DNA of 64,000 nt from an uncultured Bacteroidota bacterium (GTDB lineage: Bacteria > Bacteroidota > Bacteroidia > Bacteroidales > WCHB1-69): positions 1-64,000 of the forward strand of contig CADADB010000011.1 in NCBI GenBank assembly GCA_902786595.1, written 5' to 3'. Below the pieces are notes generated by a model. That model did no database searches. It was not told where the DNA came from and was given only the letters and a program-made list of their open reading frames with translations. Below, piece after piece: positions 18,706-28,240 of this stretch (position 1 is its first letter; every line of letters begins with the position of its first letter). The position numbers and the translations under genes are program-made.

Positions 18706-19798
18706 TAGGATTGTCTTCGTATGGAGGTTCATAGCTTATATTGAAAAAATCCCCTCTCTGATTCTGAAAATAGTTTCCCAGGGATTTATTCTGTCCAAAA
18801 AAGCGTTTTATGAAGAAAAATCTGAAAAACGAATGATTTGCTTTGTTCAACTTGCTTCTTTTTGAAAACAGCGAATAGAGCTGTTTGGAGCGGGAAGGTT
18901 TAGCCACGATATTGGATGCCTGCATTTCAGAAAACATCAGCCGGACAAGAGGAATGTTGACAGGACAAGCCGCTTCACAAGCTCCGCATAGCGTGGTATG
19001 GGAGAAAAGATGCTGCGATTCGTTGTATTTGTCCAAACAATTCATCTTAACCAGTTCAATGGGAGATATATTGTCGCATGCAGATGCCACAGGACAAACT
19101 TCCAGACATTGGCCACACTGAACACAGTAAAGCGATTCTTTCATAATCTCGGAAGATAGAATATCCTCAATATCATTAAGATAAAGTATAACCGTGATAT
19201 TCATATCCTCTTGCGATATCACCTGATCCGAAAGATAAGAGAGGTGAGACGGAAAAACATACTGAAGTTTATTCTGGATGATTTTCACATCGGAAGGCAT
19301 CTTCTTTTCTTTCGCCAAATACTTGAGCGAAATGAAGAAAGACAAGTCTTGCTTATTTGTAATAATTTGGTCAATATTGACTATAACAGCCATATTTTTG
19401 GCTTTGTTAAAGCAATAACTTGATTTTTTATCCAAAAAGACCAGTGAACCGCTATCACATACTGCAAAATCGGCATTCAGAACAAGAAGATCAATGTCAT
19501 CAGAAGAATTCTCGGCCAATTCAACCGGAACCACTTCGGCGAGATGCTGAAAATGGGATTCGAAAGGAATCTGTGTATCAAAAGTGATTCTTCGGGCGTT
19601 GTTATCCTTCACGAGCGTGCCCAATGCATTAAACAAAGAATCCTTATCCTTGATCCAGAGCACATTCAACCCTTTCTTCATCAATGAAGACTCCAGGGTG
19701 AGCAAATGCTTATCCATATCGTCAAAATAGTTGTGACGAAGAGCATAAGCTTTCTGCCTGATGCTGTCAAAATCCTGTTCTAAGAATGGAGGTTTCAT
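18671..19798 (-). CDS. LUD-domain/4Fe-4S protein (LutB-like)
   Basis: The 375-residue product has an N-terminal LUD-type domain (ADFAVCDSGSLVF near residue 110, as in lactate-utilisation proteins) and a C-terminal ferredoxin part with two cluster motifs: C-V-Q-C-G-Q-C-L-E-V-C-P near 225 and C-G-A-C-E-A-A-C-P near 272. LutB proteins transfer electrons during L-lactate oxidation, but no lutA or lutC partner lies nearby, so the substrate is open. Stop and start codons overlap with the DUF4175 gene, and rpiB lies two bases upstream. Confidence 0.8.
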   Translation of the reverse strand: MKPPFLEQDFDSIRQKAYALRHNYFDDMDKHLLTLESSLMKKGLNVLWIKDKDSLFNALGTLVKDNNARRITFDTQIPFESHFQHLAEVVPVELAENSSDDIDLLVLNADFAVCDSGSLVFLDKKSSYCFNKAKNMAVIVNIDQIITNKQDLSFFISLKYLAKEKKMPSDVKIIQNKLQYVFPSHLSYLSDQVISQEDMNITVILYLNDIEDILSSEIMKESLYCVQCGQCLEVCPVASACDNISPIELVKMNCLDKYNESQHLFSHTTLCGACEAACPVNIPLVRLMFSEMQASNIVAKPSRSKQLYSLFSKRSKLNKANHSFFRFFFIKRFFGQNKSLGNYFQNQRGDFFNISYEPPYEDNPNELIKDTDIER

Positions 19799-19800
19799 GT

Positions 19801-20226
19801 TTACAAGTTTATTTTATCGATTCTTCTTTGATGTCTTCCTCCCTCGAAATCAGAATTGAAGAAAACATTCATCGTCTCTATCGCCAGATCACTGGAGATA
19901 AAGCGTGCCGGCAACACGAGAATATTGGCATTGTTGTGCTGTTTGGCCAAAGCCGCGATTTCGGGTGCCCAGCACAATGCCGCTCTGATACCGGCGTGCT
20001 TGTTGGCAGCCATGCTCATCCCGTTGCCAGTGCCGCATATCAGCACCCCTACCCCATCTTTCTCCTTCAAAACACTTTCGGCAACCGCATGGGCAAAATC
20101 AGGATAATCCACGCTTTCAGAGGAATAAGTCCCTTTGTCCTCAAATTCAAAAACACCTTCAAAATGCTTTTTTATCAGCTCTTTCAATTCAAAACCGGCA
20201 TGATCCGATCCAATGTATATCTTCAT
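19801..20226 (-). CDS. rpiB: Ribose-5-phosphate isomerase B
   Basis: The 141-residue enzyme interconverts ribose-5-phosphate and ribulose-5-phosphate. Family motifs are IYIGSDHAGFELKE at the N-terminus, YPDFAHAVA, the active-site LICGTGNGMSMAANK with its Cys, and the NNANILVLPARF segment. Length is as expected. A -7 box (TATTTTTG on the minus strand, about 20248-20255) lies just upstream of the ATG. Confidence 0.95.
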   Translation of the reverse strand: MKIYIGSDHAGFELKELIKKHFEGVFEFEDKGTYSSESVDYPDFAHAVAESVLKEKDGVGVLICGTGNGMSMAANKHAGIRAALCWAPEIAALAKQHNNANILVLPARFISSDLAIETMNVFFNSDFEGGRHQRRIDKINL

Positions 20227-20859
20227 TTTTCCTACTTATATATTGGCTGCAAAAATACAAAAAAGATGGATGATTTCAAGACTTCATCCATTCAATTTTT
20301 TTTCGCTTTCAGTTTCTTTAAATGATAGAAATTTTATGTTCTATGATTATTAATGCTGTTGAAATGTGGATAACAATTCTAAAGAAAATTTTGAAAAGTC
20401 ATTTATTAAAAGTAATGAACACTTATGAGCCATGATTGTTAATTGTAATTGTCAGATTATGAATAAGGATATATCCCGAACAATTTCTTTTATTTTTTTT
20501 TCAGTGGATAAAAAGTTGGTTTTAAATGACGGTTGAAAGTTCAAAAATTCAGTTCAAAAATCATTTTTTTTGTGCAATATAATTTTATCCCAATTTTTTT
20601 CACAGAGATATAAAATCGTAACTTGCGTTATTTGGATAATTAGTCACTTTATAAACATTTTGATGTTGGTAACATTGTAATTTTCTCATACTCATTTTTT
20701 TGTTGATATGTTTGAAAAGTCCTTATTTTATTGGGATTTTGATGTAATTGACTGCATATAAATTTGTTGCGTAAAAACACGTAGAGACGTGCCATGGCGC
20801 GTCTCTACAAATGGTTTCGAAGATGAAAATAATCGTCTCATCGCTTCATCGTCTCGTCA
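20227..20859. other. AT-rich 633-bp spacer with DnaA-box-like sites; candidate replication origin
   Basis: No open frame of note is present. The stretch contains a perfect DnaA box on the reverse strand (TGTGGATAA, 20365-20373), two one-mismatch boxes (AGTGGATAA at 20503-20511, TTTGGATAA at 20631-20639), many T/A runs and an 11-base direct repeat AGTTCAAAAAT spaced 13 bases apart (20538-20548, 20551-20561). Near its right end are the palindrome at 20781-20808 and an octamer array after metG. The origin role is inference only; the flanking genes are not dnaA or dnaN. Confidence 0.35.
20781..20808. repeat. Dispersed palindrome GTAGAGACG/CGTCTCTAC, copy a
   Basis: 28 bases, arms GTAGAGACG and CGTCTCTAC around a GCCATGGC core with one T/G mismatch. 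Located between rpiB and metG. Confidence 0.85.
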
Positions 20860-20860
20860 T
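20832..20860. repeat. Octamer array of GATGAGAC type after the metG stop
   Basis: On the minus strand GACGAGAC, GATGAAGC and GATGAGAC follow in 8-base register right after the metG stop. Related arrays follow the infB and MFS stops. Confidence 0.6.
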
Positions 20861-22908
20861 TATTTTACGGTACTTCCCTCTTTCACCCGTTTCTGTGGCT
20901 GCATGATGGAAAGGGTTCCATCAGCGTTTTCAGCCATCAAAACCATGCCGTGAGAATCCACTCCTTTGATATTTTTGGGAGCAAGGTTTATAAGCATTAA
21001 AACTTGCTTGCCAACAAGTTCTTCGGGTTGGTAATATTCGGCAATACCGGAGATGATTTCGCGGGTGTCAACGCCAGTGTTCACCTTGAGTTTCAGAAGT
21101 TTCTTGGTTTTGGCCACTTTTTCGGCTGCCAAGACAGTTACTACACGGACATCCATTTTCTGGAAATCATCGAATGTGACATCTTCTTTGGCGGGAATGA
21201 CATCGGCATTTTCAGCTTCATTGGCTTTTTTGGTGTCTTCCAGCTTTTTAACCTGCTTGGCGATGGTTTCATCTTCAATCTTTTCAAACAGATATTCCGC
21301 TGGATTGAGTTGGTCACCCGCTTTCAACAAATCGTGACGACCGCCGTCTGACCAGTTTTTATTGTTCAAATTGAGCATTGTTTGCAGTTTTTTCGCTGTG
21401 AAAGGCAGGAAAGGTTCGCAAAGAATAGACAAAGAAGCACAAATTTGCAAGGAAATATGCAGAATAGTCTTCACATATTCCGGATTTTCTTTCTGTTTTT
21501 TCCAAGGTTCGGTGTCGGTGAGATATTTGTTGCCGAGACGAGCCAGATTCATCAACTCCGCTTGCGCTTCGCGGAACTTGTAATGTTCGATGCACTCCCC
21601 TATCCTATTTGGGAATTCAGCCATTTTTTCAATGATTTCCTTCTCATAATCGGTCAGTTCACCGCATTCAGGAATAATTCCGCCATAATATTTGTGGGAA
21701 AGAACCACTGTTCTGTTCACAAAATTGCCGAAGATGGCGAGAAGCTCGTTATTATTCTTTGCTTGGAAATCCGCCCAAGTGAAATCCGCATCTTTGGTTT
21801 CCGGTGCTATAGATGTCAACGTATAACGCAGAACGTCCTGTTTTCCAGGGAAATCTTCAATGTATTCGTGCGCCCAGACTGCCCAGTTGCGGGATGTAGA
21901 GATTTTGTCACCTTCGAGGTTCAGAAATTCGTTAGCCGGGACATTCGTGGGTACAATATAACCGCCATGGGCTTTCAACATGCACGGGAAAATGATGCAG
22001 TGGAAAACGATGTTGTCCTTGCCGATGAAATGCACCAGTTCGGAACTTTCGTCCTGCCACCAGGGCTTCCAGTCGGTATTATGTTCCTTAGCCCATTCTT
22101 TAGTGGCTGATATATAACCAATTGGCGCGTCAAACCAGACGTAAAGCACTTTACCTTCGGCTTCTTTCAACGGCACTTTCACGCCCCAGGAGAGGTCACG
22201 GGTGACGGCGCGGGGTTGCAATCCTTGTTCGATCCACGATTTACATTGTCCATAAACGGTAGGACGCCAGTCGGCTTTGTGTCCTTGCAGAATCCATTCT
22301 CTCAACCACGCATCATATTCATTCAGAGGAAGATACCAGTGTTTGGTCTCTTTGAGAACCGGAGTGTTGCCACTGAGAGCCGATTTAGGGTTGATAAGTT
22401 CAGTGGCGTTGAGGGCAGATCCGCACGCTTCGCACTGGTCGCCGTAAGCATGTTCGTTGTTGCAGTGCGGACAGGTGCCGGTGATGTAGCGGTCGGCGAG
22501 GAACTCATGCGCTTCCTCGTCATAATATTGTTGGGAGACTTTCTCTATCAGTTTACCATTATCGTACAGATATTTGAAGAATTCCGCGGCCGTTTCGTGA
22601 TGTGTGGGATTCGAGGTTCGTGAGTAGATGTCGAAAGAAATGCCGAGCTCCTCAAAAGACTTCTTGATGATGTTATGGTAGCGGTCAACAATATCCTGCG
22701 GGGTCACCCCTTCTTTGCGCGCTTTGATGGTGATCGGCACACCATGTTCGTCGGAACCGCCGATAAAAAGCACCTCTTTGCCGTTGTTGCGAAGGTAGCG
22801 GACATAGATATCCGCTGGCACATACACGCCGGCAAGGTGTCCTATATGAACGGGACCGTTAGCGTATGGAAGAGCCGATGTAACCGTGTAGCGTTTTATA
22901 TCTTTCAT
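20860..22908 (-). CDS. metG: Methionyl-tRNA synthetase with C-terminal tRNA-binding domain
   Basis: The 682-residue class I synthetase charges tRNA-Met. The HIGH-type motif is in [14 protein letters not shown] near residue 15; a zinc knuckle has C-P-H-C and C-E-A-C near 145-162; the KMSKS loop reads K-I-S-T-S. Residues from about 575 ([20 protein letters not shown] to the end) are the EMAP-like OB-fold tRNA-binding domain that forms homodimers in long MetRS forms. A -7 box TACATTTG lies about 60 bases upstream of the ATG on the minus strand. Confidence 0.97.
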   Translation of the reverse strand: MKDIKRYTVTSALPYANGPVHIGHLAGVYVPADIYVRYLRNNGKEVLFIGGSDEHGVPITIKARKEGVTPQDIVDRYHNIIKKSFEELGISFDIYSRTSNPTHHETAAEFFKYLYDNGKLIEKVSQQYYDEEAHEFLADRYITGTCPHCNNEHAYGDQCEACGSALNATELINPKSALSGNTPVLKETKHWYLPLNEYDAWLREWILQGHKADWRPTVYGQCKSWIEQGLQPRAVTRDLSWGVKVPLKEAEGKVLYVWFDAPIGYISATKEWAKEHNTDWKPWWQDESSELVHFIGKDNIVFHCIIFPCMLKAHGGYIVPTNVPANEFLNLEGDKISTSRNWAVWAHEYIEDFPGKQDVLRYTLTSIAPETKDADFTWADFQAKNNNELLAIFGNFVNRTVVLSHKYYGGIIPECGELTDYEKEIIEKMAEFPNRIGECIEHYKFREAQAELMNLARLGNKYLTDTEPWKKQKENPEYVKTILHISLQICASLSILCEPFLPFTAKKLQTMLNLNNKNWSDGGRHDLLKAGDQLNPAEYLFEKIEDETIAKQVKKLEDTKKANEAENADVIPAKEDVTFDDFQKMDVRVVTVLAAEKVAKTKKLLKLKVNTGVDTREIISGIAEYYQPEELVGKQVLMLINLAPKNIKGVDSHGMVLMAENADGTLSIMQPQKRVKEGSTVK

Positions 22909-23052
22909 ATTATCAGTAATTTAGTTATTATTCTAATCGTAATAAATATTTGTAAAAGCCGAACGGCAAATGTACACAAATTACGAATACATCTATTCCT
23001 CTATTTTACTCAGTAGATTTTTCAGGGAACAAGAAGACCGTTTCAGGAAGCA

Positions 23053-23080
23053 GTGGAGACGTTTCAGGAAACGTATCTAC
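23053..23080. repeat. Dispersed palindrome, degenerate copy b
   Basis: Same core as the copy at 36273 (GTTTCAGGAAAC) but with two changes in the arms (GTGGAGACG, CGTATCTAC). A second partial TTTCAGGAA is at 23041. Confidence 0.65.
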
Positions 23081-23143
23081 TTATTTACATAAGTCTGTTT
23101 ATAACTTGTTTGAAATGACCAGAATATAAATGTTAATAAAAGC

Positions 23144-23151
23144 TAATTTTG
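23144..23151 (+). promoter_or_regulatory. -7 box TAATTTTG for the outer-membrane barrel gene
   Basis: Matches TAnnTTTG, 26 bases before the ATG at 23178, supporting that start over the in-frame ATG at 23130, which precedes the box. Confidence 0.55.
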
Positions 23152-23177
23152 CATTTTCAAACTTAAATTCAAGTATT

Positions 23178-23663
23178 ATGAAAAAGTTATTTACAACAAT
23201 GGTTATTATGCTTGCCGTTGCAAGCGTAGCTTTTGCACAGCCCCGCGCTATCGGTGGCCGTCTTGGTTACAACTTGGAATTCTCTTATCAACATGGTATT
23301 GGTAGCGGTTTCATGGTGGAACTTGATGCAGGTGCGACAAATGTATGGAACGGTTGGGCATACGCCGATGTGAACGCTATGTTTGACTGGGTTTTCAACA
23401 TCAATGGCGGCTGGAATTGGTACGTAGGTCCTGGTGTCGGTGTCGGTTTTGGTTTCGGTCACTGGTGGCATGATTATGACTACATTCCTTTCCGTCTCAA
23501 TGTGGGTGCACAAATCGGTGTTGAGTATCAGTTCAATATCCCGTTGAACCTCAGCTTAGACTGGCGTCCTATGGTCAATGTCTTGGGATTCACTAGAGGA
23601 AATGGATACCACTGGTACCAAGGTTTCTATGGCGTTGCACTGGGCGTACGCTACAGATTCTAA
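23178..23663 (+). CDS. Small outer-membrane beta-barrel protein
   Basis: The 161-residue product has a signal peptide (MKKLFTTMVIMLAVASVAFAQ) and then alternating aromatic/Gly-rich strands (GGWNWYVGPGVGVGFGFG, LSLDWRPMVNVLG, YGVALGVRYRF) ending in Phe, typical of an eight-strand outer-membrane barrel. I see no specific family motif. It stands alone, with its own promoter and a terminator directly after, between the divergent metG and the downstream uvrB. Confidence 0.75.
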   Translation: MKKLFTTMVIMLAVASVAFAQPRAIGGRLGYNLEFSYQHGIGSGFMVELDAGATNVWNGWAYADVNAMFDWVFNINGGWNWYVGPGVGVGFGFGHWWHDYDYIPFRLNVGAQIGVEYQFNIPLNLSLDWRPMVNVLGFTRGNGYHWYQGFYGVALGVRYRF

Positions 23664-23687
23664 AAATTTATTACTTTTGCAGAATTA

Positions 23688-23722
23688 ACAAACGCCGGTT
23701 TTAATAATCGGCGTTTGTTGTA
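23688..23722 (+). terminator. Terminator after the barrel gene
   Basis: AAACGCCG (23690-23697) pairs with CGGCGTTT (23709-23716), followed by GTTGTATTG, 26 bases after the stop codon. Confidence 0.7.
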
Positions 23723-23725
23723 TTG

Positions 23726-23787
23726 TGATCAGTGATCAGTGAATAGTGAACATATCCAATAATCGTAAATCGCAAACCGCAAACCGA
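23726..23787. repeat. Two heptamer arrays directly upstream of uvrB
   Basis: TGATCAG twice, TGAATAG, TGAACAT (23726-23753), then from 23761 AATCGTA, AATCGCA, AACCGCA and AACCGA, the last touching the uvrB ATG at 23788. Both keep a 7-base register. Confidence 0.8.
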
Positions 23788-25812
23788 ATGAACTTCAAAC
23801 TTACATCTTCATACGAACCGTCCGGGGACCAGCCCGAAGCCATCAAAAAACTGGTGGAGGGGCTGAACAATGGCGACAAGGCGCAAACATTGCTCGGCGT
23901 GACTGGCTCCGGCAAGACGTTTACCATCGCGAATGTGCTGAACCAGGTGAACCGTCCTGCGCTCGTGTTGAGCCACAACAAGACGCTCGCCGCCCAGCTC
24001 TACAGTGAGTTCAAGCAGTTTTTTCCCGAAAACGCAGTAGAATACTATGTTTCCTATTACGATTATTACCAACCGGAAGCGTATATTCCGACTACCAATA
24101 CTTATATTGAAAAGGATTTGTCCATCAATGACGAGATTGAGAAATTGCGGCTTCACACTACAGCAGCGTTGATGTCGGGACGACGTGATGTTATTGTAGT
24201 GGCTTCAGTGTCATGTATTTACGGTATCGGAAATCCGGATGATTTTTCCAAGAATGTCATCCATCTGCATACGGGGATGAAAATCGACCGCAATGCGCTG
24301 TTGCTGAAGTTCGTAGCCAGTCTATATTCGCGCACCGAACTCGATTTGCAAGGCGGACAGTTCCGCGTGAAGGGCGACACAGTGGATATTTTCCCGCCTT
24401 ACAACGAGCACGCTTTCCGTATCATTTTCTGGGACGACGAGATTGAGACTCTGGAAATTATCGAGGCGGCTACGGGTGGGGTCATCACCAAAGAGGAGAA
24501 CATTGTGATTTATCCGGCGAGTTTGTTCGTCACCACGCAACAGACGATGAACGATGCCATTAATCAGATTTTGTTGGATTTGGGTGAACAACGCGATTAT
24601 CTGAAATCAATCGGCAAACATTTGGAAGCCAAGCGATTGGAAGACCGTGTGACGTATGATGTGGAGATGATGAAGGAGTTGGGATACTGTTCCGGTATTG
24701 AAAACTATTCACGCTACTTCGACAAGCGTGAGCCGGGGATGCGTCCGTTCTGCATCCTTGACTTTTTCCCTGAAGACTTTGTGTTAGTGATAGATGAGAG
24801 CCATGTCACGGTGCCACAGATCGGGGCAATGTACGGCGGTGACCGTTCCCGTAAGATCAACTTGGTGGAGTACGGTTTCCGGCTGCCTGCCGCCTTGGAC
24901 AACCGTCCACTGAAGTTCGACGAATTCGAGGCGCTGGTGGGGCAGACGATCTACATGAGCGCGACGCCGGCAGACTACGAACTTGAGCAGTCGGGCGGGG
25001 TAGTGGTGGAGCAGGTGGTGCGGCCCACGGGACTGTTGGATCCGCCGATAGAGGTACGTCCCGCCACCAACCAGGTTGACGACTTGTTGAACGAGATTGA
25101 AGATACTGTCGATAAGGGCGAACGCGTGTTGGTGACCACACTGACCAAGCGCATGGCCGAAGAGTTGAATACTTACCTTATAAATATTGGAATAAGAGCA
25201 TGTTACATTCATTCCGATGTGGAAACCCTTGACAGAGTGGAGATTTTGCAGAACTTGCGCGCCGGAGCCATTGACGTTTTAGTGGGCGTAAACCTGCTGC
25301 GTGAGGGTTTGGATCTGCCGGAAGTATCCTTGGTGGCCATCATGGATGCAGATAAGGAGGGTTTCCTGCGCAACGTGCGTTCGCTCACGCAGACGGCTGG
25401 ACGTGCCGCGCGCCACGTCAATGGTCGGGTGATTTTCTACGCCAACAAAATCACCAAATCGATGCAGGCGACGATAGACGAAACCAATCGCCGTCGTTCC
25501 AAACAGATAGCTTACAACGAGTTACATCACATTGTGCCAAAAGGGGTGGTGAAGTCGGACGAGATGTTGCTCACAGGAATGTCAGGAGAGAACGGCAAGC
25601 AAAAAAAACAAGGGGTTCAGTATGTTCCAAAGGAAAAGAAAATGTCCGCTGTTGCGGAAGATTTGTCCATGTATAATGTGGAACAGCTTGAGAAAAAGAA
25701 AAAATCATATCGTAAAGAGATGGAAAAAGCGGTGAAGGAGCTGGATTTCGAGAAAGCTGCCGAGTACCGCGACGCAATAGTGGCCATTGAAAACAGGATT
25801 CGGGAGTACTGA
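23788..25812 (+). CDS. uvrB: Excinuclease ABC subunit B
   Basis: The 674-residue DEAD-like helicase subunit loads UvrC on damaged DNA in nucleotide excision repair. It starts MNFKLTSSYEPSGDQPEAI, with Walker A G-V-T-G-S-G-K-T at 37-44, the beta-hairpin region YYDYYQPEAYIP, the DESH box, YMSATPADYE, helicase motifs V-VI (GVNLLREGLDLPEVS, QTAGRAARH) and a C-terminal UVR domain. An in-frame ATG 42 bases upstream would translate the heptamer array and is rejected. Confidence 0.97.
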   Translation: MNFKLTSSYEPSGDQPEAIKKLVEGLNNGDKAQTLLGVTGSGKTFTIANVLNQVNRPALVLSHNKTLAAQLYSEFKQFFPENAVEYYVSYYDYYQPEAYIPTTNTYIEKDLSINDEIEKLRLHTTAALMSGRRDVIVVASVSCIYGIGNPDDFSKNVIHLHTGMKIDRNALLLKFVASLYSRTELDLQGGQFRVKGDTVDIFPPYNEHAFRIIFWDDEIETLEIIEAATGGVITKEENIVIYPASLFVTTQQTMNDAINQILLDLGEQRDYLKSIGKHLEAKRLEDRVTYDVEMMKELGYCSGIENYSRYFDKREPGMRPFCILDFFPEDFVLVIDESHVTVPQIGAMYGGDRSRKINLVEYGFRLPAALDNRPLKFDEFEALVGQTIYMSATPADYELEQSGGVVVEQVVRPTGLLDPPIEVRPATNQVDDLLNEIEDTVDKGERVLVTTLTKRMAEELNTYLINIGIRACYIHSDVETLDRVEILQNLRAGAIDVLVGVNLLREGLDLPEVSLVAIMDADKEGFLRNVRSLTQTAGRAARHVNGRVIFYANKITKSMQATIDETNRRRSKQIAYNELHHIVPKGVVKSDEMLLTGMSGENGKQKKQGVQYVPKEKKMSAVAEDLSMYNVEQLEKKKKSYRKEMEKAVKELDFEKAAEYRDAIVAIENRIREY

Positions 25813-25813
25813 A

Positions 25814-25861
25814 ACTATGACTATGACTATAACTATAACTTAAACTTAGACTTAAACTGTT
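25814..25861. repeat. Hexamer array ACTATG/ACTTAA starting one base after the uvrB stop
   Basis: Eight 6-base units in register: ACTATG twice, ACTATA twice, then ACTTAA, ACTTAG, ACTTAA and ACTGTT. Confidence 0.85.
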
Positions 25862-25898
25862 ACCTATAATACTTATTATCACCGTTTATCACCGAAGT

Positions 25899-26003
25899 CT
25901 TACGTCTTACGTCCCACGTCTTACGTCTTACGTCCCACGTCTTACGTCTTACGTCCCACGTCTTACGTCTTACGTCTCACGTCCCACGTCTCACGTCTCA
26001 TGT
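25899..26003. repeat. Heptamer array of 15 units with 21-bp higher-order period
   Basis: Fifteen units without indel. CTTACGT, CTTACGT, CCCACGT is repeated three times, then the pattern breaks into CTTACGT, CTCACGT, CCCACGT and CTCATGT variants. It lies between uvrB and the acyltransferase promoter. Confidence 0.95.
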
Positions 26004-26049
26004 CTGAAATCTCAAAAAAGTTAAAAAGTATTAATTCCCAAAAAAATCG

Positions 26050-26057
26050 TATATTTG
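26050..26057 (+). promoter_or_regulatory. -7 box TATATTTG for the acyltransferase/GT9 pair
   Basis: Perfect TAnnTTTG, 10 bases before the first ATG (26068) and 19 before the second (26077). Transcription would start near 26064, so the second ATG may be the true start. Confidence 0.6.
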
Positions 26058-26067
26058 CGGCCTGATT

Positions 26068-27213
26068 ATGGATAGAATGGATTTTGAAGATATTAGGCCT
26101 TATACGGACGCTGAATTCAAGGAGGCGTACTATCGGTTAATGGAGGATCCCCGATTTAAAGATGCTTTGCGTCTTTGTCTTCAGAATTACAATGTGGAGG
26201 ATTTTCGGAAAGACTTGGATAAATTCCAAACCATTGAAGAGGTTCAGGTGGATTTTGACAAGCGTTTTCTGGATGTGTTCCTTTCCCAGTCAACCAAGGG
26301 GATTGCCTTGTCGGGAATTGAAAATTTAGAGGAGGACAAGACTTATATGTTTATCGGGAACCATCGCGACATCACGTTGGATCCCGCGTTGTTGCAATAC
26401 TATTTTTTCATTGAAAAGAAGAAAACTTCCCGTATCGCGATGGGTGACAACCTATTCACCACCCCGTTGTTGGGCGAGATCGCGAAGCTGAACAAGATGA
26501 TCAAGGTGAAGCGGGGAGGAACCATGCGCGAGAAGTTGGTCAATTTCCAGAAATTGGCTGCCTATATCCAGTATTCGCTTTTTGAAGATAAGGAATCTGT
26601 ATGGATTGCCCAGCGTGATGGGCGCACCAAAGACGGCAACGATTACACCAAGCAAGGTCTGTTGAAGATGATTACCATGGGCAACGACAAGAATTTGCTT
26701 GAAACTATGCGTAGGATGAACATCACCCCATTGACGGTCTCCTACGAGTATGAGTCCTGCGACAAAATGAAAGCCCGTGAACTCGCTTTGAGCGAAAACG
26801 GTCCGTACGTGAAGGAGCCGGGCGAGGATTTCAACAGCATCAAACAGGGCATTTTCGGGCAGAAGGGTAGGGTAGCGCTCACCATTGGCCATCCACTCGG
26901 CGATGAACTGGATCAGGTTCCGGAAAATCTTAACAACAATGACAAACTTTATTTTGTCTGTAAGCTGATAGACAAACAGATATACAAGAATTATGTGCTG
27001 TATCCCAACAACTATATCGCGCATGATTTGATGCATCAGAATCAGGAATATGCCCACCATTACACTCCGGAAGAGAAGTCGAAGTTTGAAGCTTATTTGG
27101 AAATGCAATCCCATACCAGTGACGTGCCGGAGGAAAAAATGCGTGCCAATCTCCTGAAAATTTACGCCACTCCTGTGGATAATTATATGAAAGCAACTTC
27201 TGAAGAGAATTAA
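26068..27213 (+). CDS. PlsC-type acyltransferase family protein
   Basis: The 381-residue product carries the glycerolipid acyltransferase signature in GNHRDITLDPALL (catalytic His/Asp) near residue 97, and a second block KVKRGGTMREK. The region AQRDGRTKDGND replaces the usual EGTRS-like motif. This suggests acyl transfer in membrane lipid or lipid A metabolism; the precise acceptor is unknown. MDFEDIRPYTD from 26077 is an alternative start. It is followed after 16 bases by a GT9 glycosyltransferase, which fits a role at the envelope. Confidence 0.75.
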   Translation: MDRMDFEDIRPYTDAEFKEAYYRLMEDPRFKDALRLCLQNYNVEDFRKDLDKFQTIEEVQVDFDKRFLDVFLSQSTKGIALSGIENLEEDKTYMFIGNHRDITLDPALLQYYFFIEKKKTSRIAMGDNLFTTPLLGEIAKLNKMIKVKRGGTMREKLVNFQKLAAYIQYSLFEDKESVWIAQRDGRTKDGNDYTKQGLLKMITMGNDKNLLETMRRMNITPLTVSYEYESCDKMKARELALSENGPYVKEPGEDFNSIKQGIFGQKGRVALTIGHPLGDELDQVPENLNNNDKLYFVCKLIDKQIYKNYVLYPNNYIAHDLMHQNQEYAHHYTPEEKSKFEAYLEMQSHTSDVPEEKMRANLLKIYATPVDNYMKATSEEN

Positions 27214-27229
27214 TATTTTTTAACGCTAT

Positions 27230-28240
27230 ATGGATGAGATTCAACCCCCGTCGCAACCGAAAATTTTAATCATCAGACTGAGCTCCATCGGCGACATTGT
27301 GCTGACCACGCCGGTAATCAGAGCGGTGAACGAGCAACTGCCTGAGGCAGAGGTTCATTTCTTGGTCAGAAAAGATTTAGTTTCTGTGGTTGAGAACAAC
27401 CCTCACATTCACAAGGTGCATATTTATGACCCTGAAAATGTAAGTCAAACCATTGATGAGTTACGTCAAGAGCAATTCACCGTGGTCATTGATTTGCAGA
27501 AAACGTTGCGTTCCCGCAAAGTGGTTCGCCGCTTGAAAGTGCCTTCCTATACATTCCATAAGTATAATCTTTCGAAGTGGATTTGTTATCGTCTCAAGAT
27601 GAACGGTTTGCCGGAATCGCATATCGTGGAGCGGTACTTTGAAGCGGTCAAGGAATTGGATGTTCATAATGACCACAAAGGTTTGGAATTTTATATTCCT
27701 GAAAATCAAGGATTTGAAGAAGATGATCTGCCGATGATGTTTGACGACGGATTCGTGGCCATCGTGTTGGCGGCGCAGCATTTCACGAAACGTATTCCGG
27801 TGAGCAAAGTGGTGGAAATCGGCAGCATTCTGCACAAGCCCATCATGCTGTTGGGTGGCAAAGACGTGTTTGAGGAGGGTGAGCAGGTGGTGGCTCAGCT
27901 CGGCGAGCGCGCTACCAACGGCTGTGGCAAATACACGCTGTACCAGTCGGCGGCCATTCTGCAACATGCTGATTGTGTGATTACTGGCGACACAGGCCTG
28001 ATGCATATATCGGCGGCGTTACACAAGCCCACGGCGGCCATTTTCGGCTCCACCATCCCCGAATATGGTTACTATCCCTATATGCCCGGTGAACGCGAAA
28101 AGTTCCGTAATTTCGAGGTCTGTCCGCTCAACTGCCGCCCGTGCTCCAAATTCGGTAGCTCCAGCTGCCGGCGGAAACATTTCAAGTGTATGAAGAACAT
28201 TTCAGCCACGGAGGTGGCGGAGTGGGTGAACCGGTTTTAA
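27230..28240 (+). CDS. Glycosyltransferase family 9 (heptosyltransferase-like)
   Basis: The 336-residue protein starts with KILIIRLSSIGDIVLTTPVIRAV, the N-terminal fold of LPS heptosyltransferases, and has the C-terminal nucleotide-sugar site VITGDTGLMHISAALHKPTAAIFGST. It probably adds a sugar to the LPS core at the inner membrane face. A Cys-rich stretch near the end (CPLNCRPCSKFGSSSCRRKHFKCM) is common in Bacteroidota members. It is co-directional with the acyltransferase gene. Confidence 0.88.
   Translation: MDEIQPPSQPKILIIRLSSIGDIVLTTPVIRAVNEQLPEAEVHFLVRKDLVSVVENNPHIHKVHIYDPENVSQTIDELRQEQFTVVIDLQKTLRSRKVVRRLKVPSYTFHKYNLSKWICYRLKMNGLPESHIVERYFEAVKELDVHNDHKGLEFYIPENQGFEEDDLPMMFDDGFVAIVLAAQHFTKRIPVSKVVEIGSILHKPIMLLGGKDVFEEGEQVVAQLGERATNGCGKYTLYQSAAILQHADCVITGDTGLMHISAALHKPTAAIFGSTIPEYGYYPYMPGEREKFRNFEVCPLNCRPCSKFGSSSCRRKHFKCMKNISATEVAEWVNRF

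Noticed and set aside
25899-26003. Possible CRISPR array
   Set aside because: Units are 7 bases and contiguous; there are no spacers and no cas genes.
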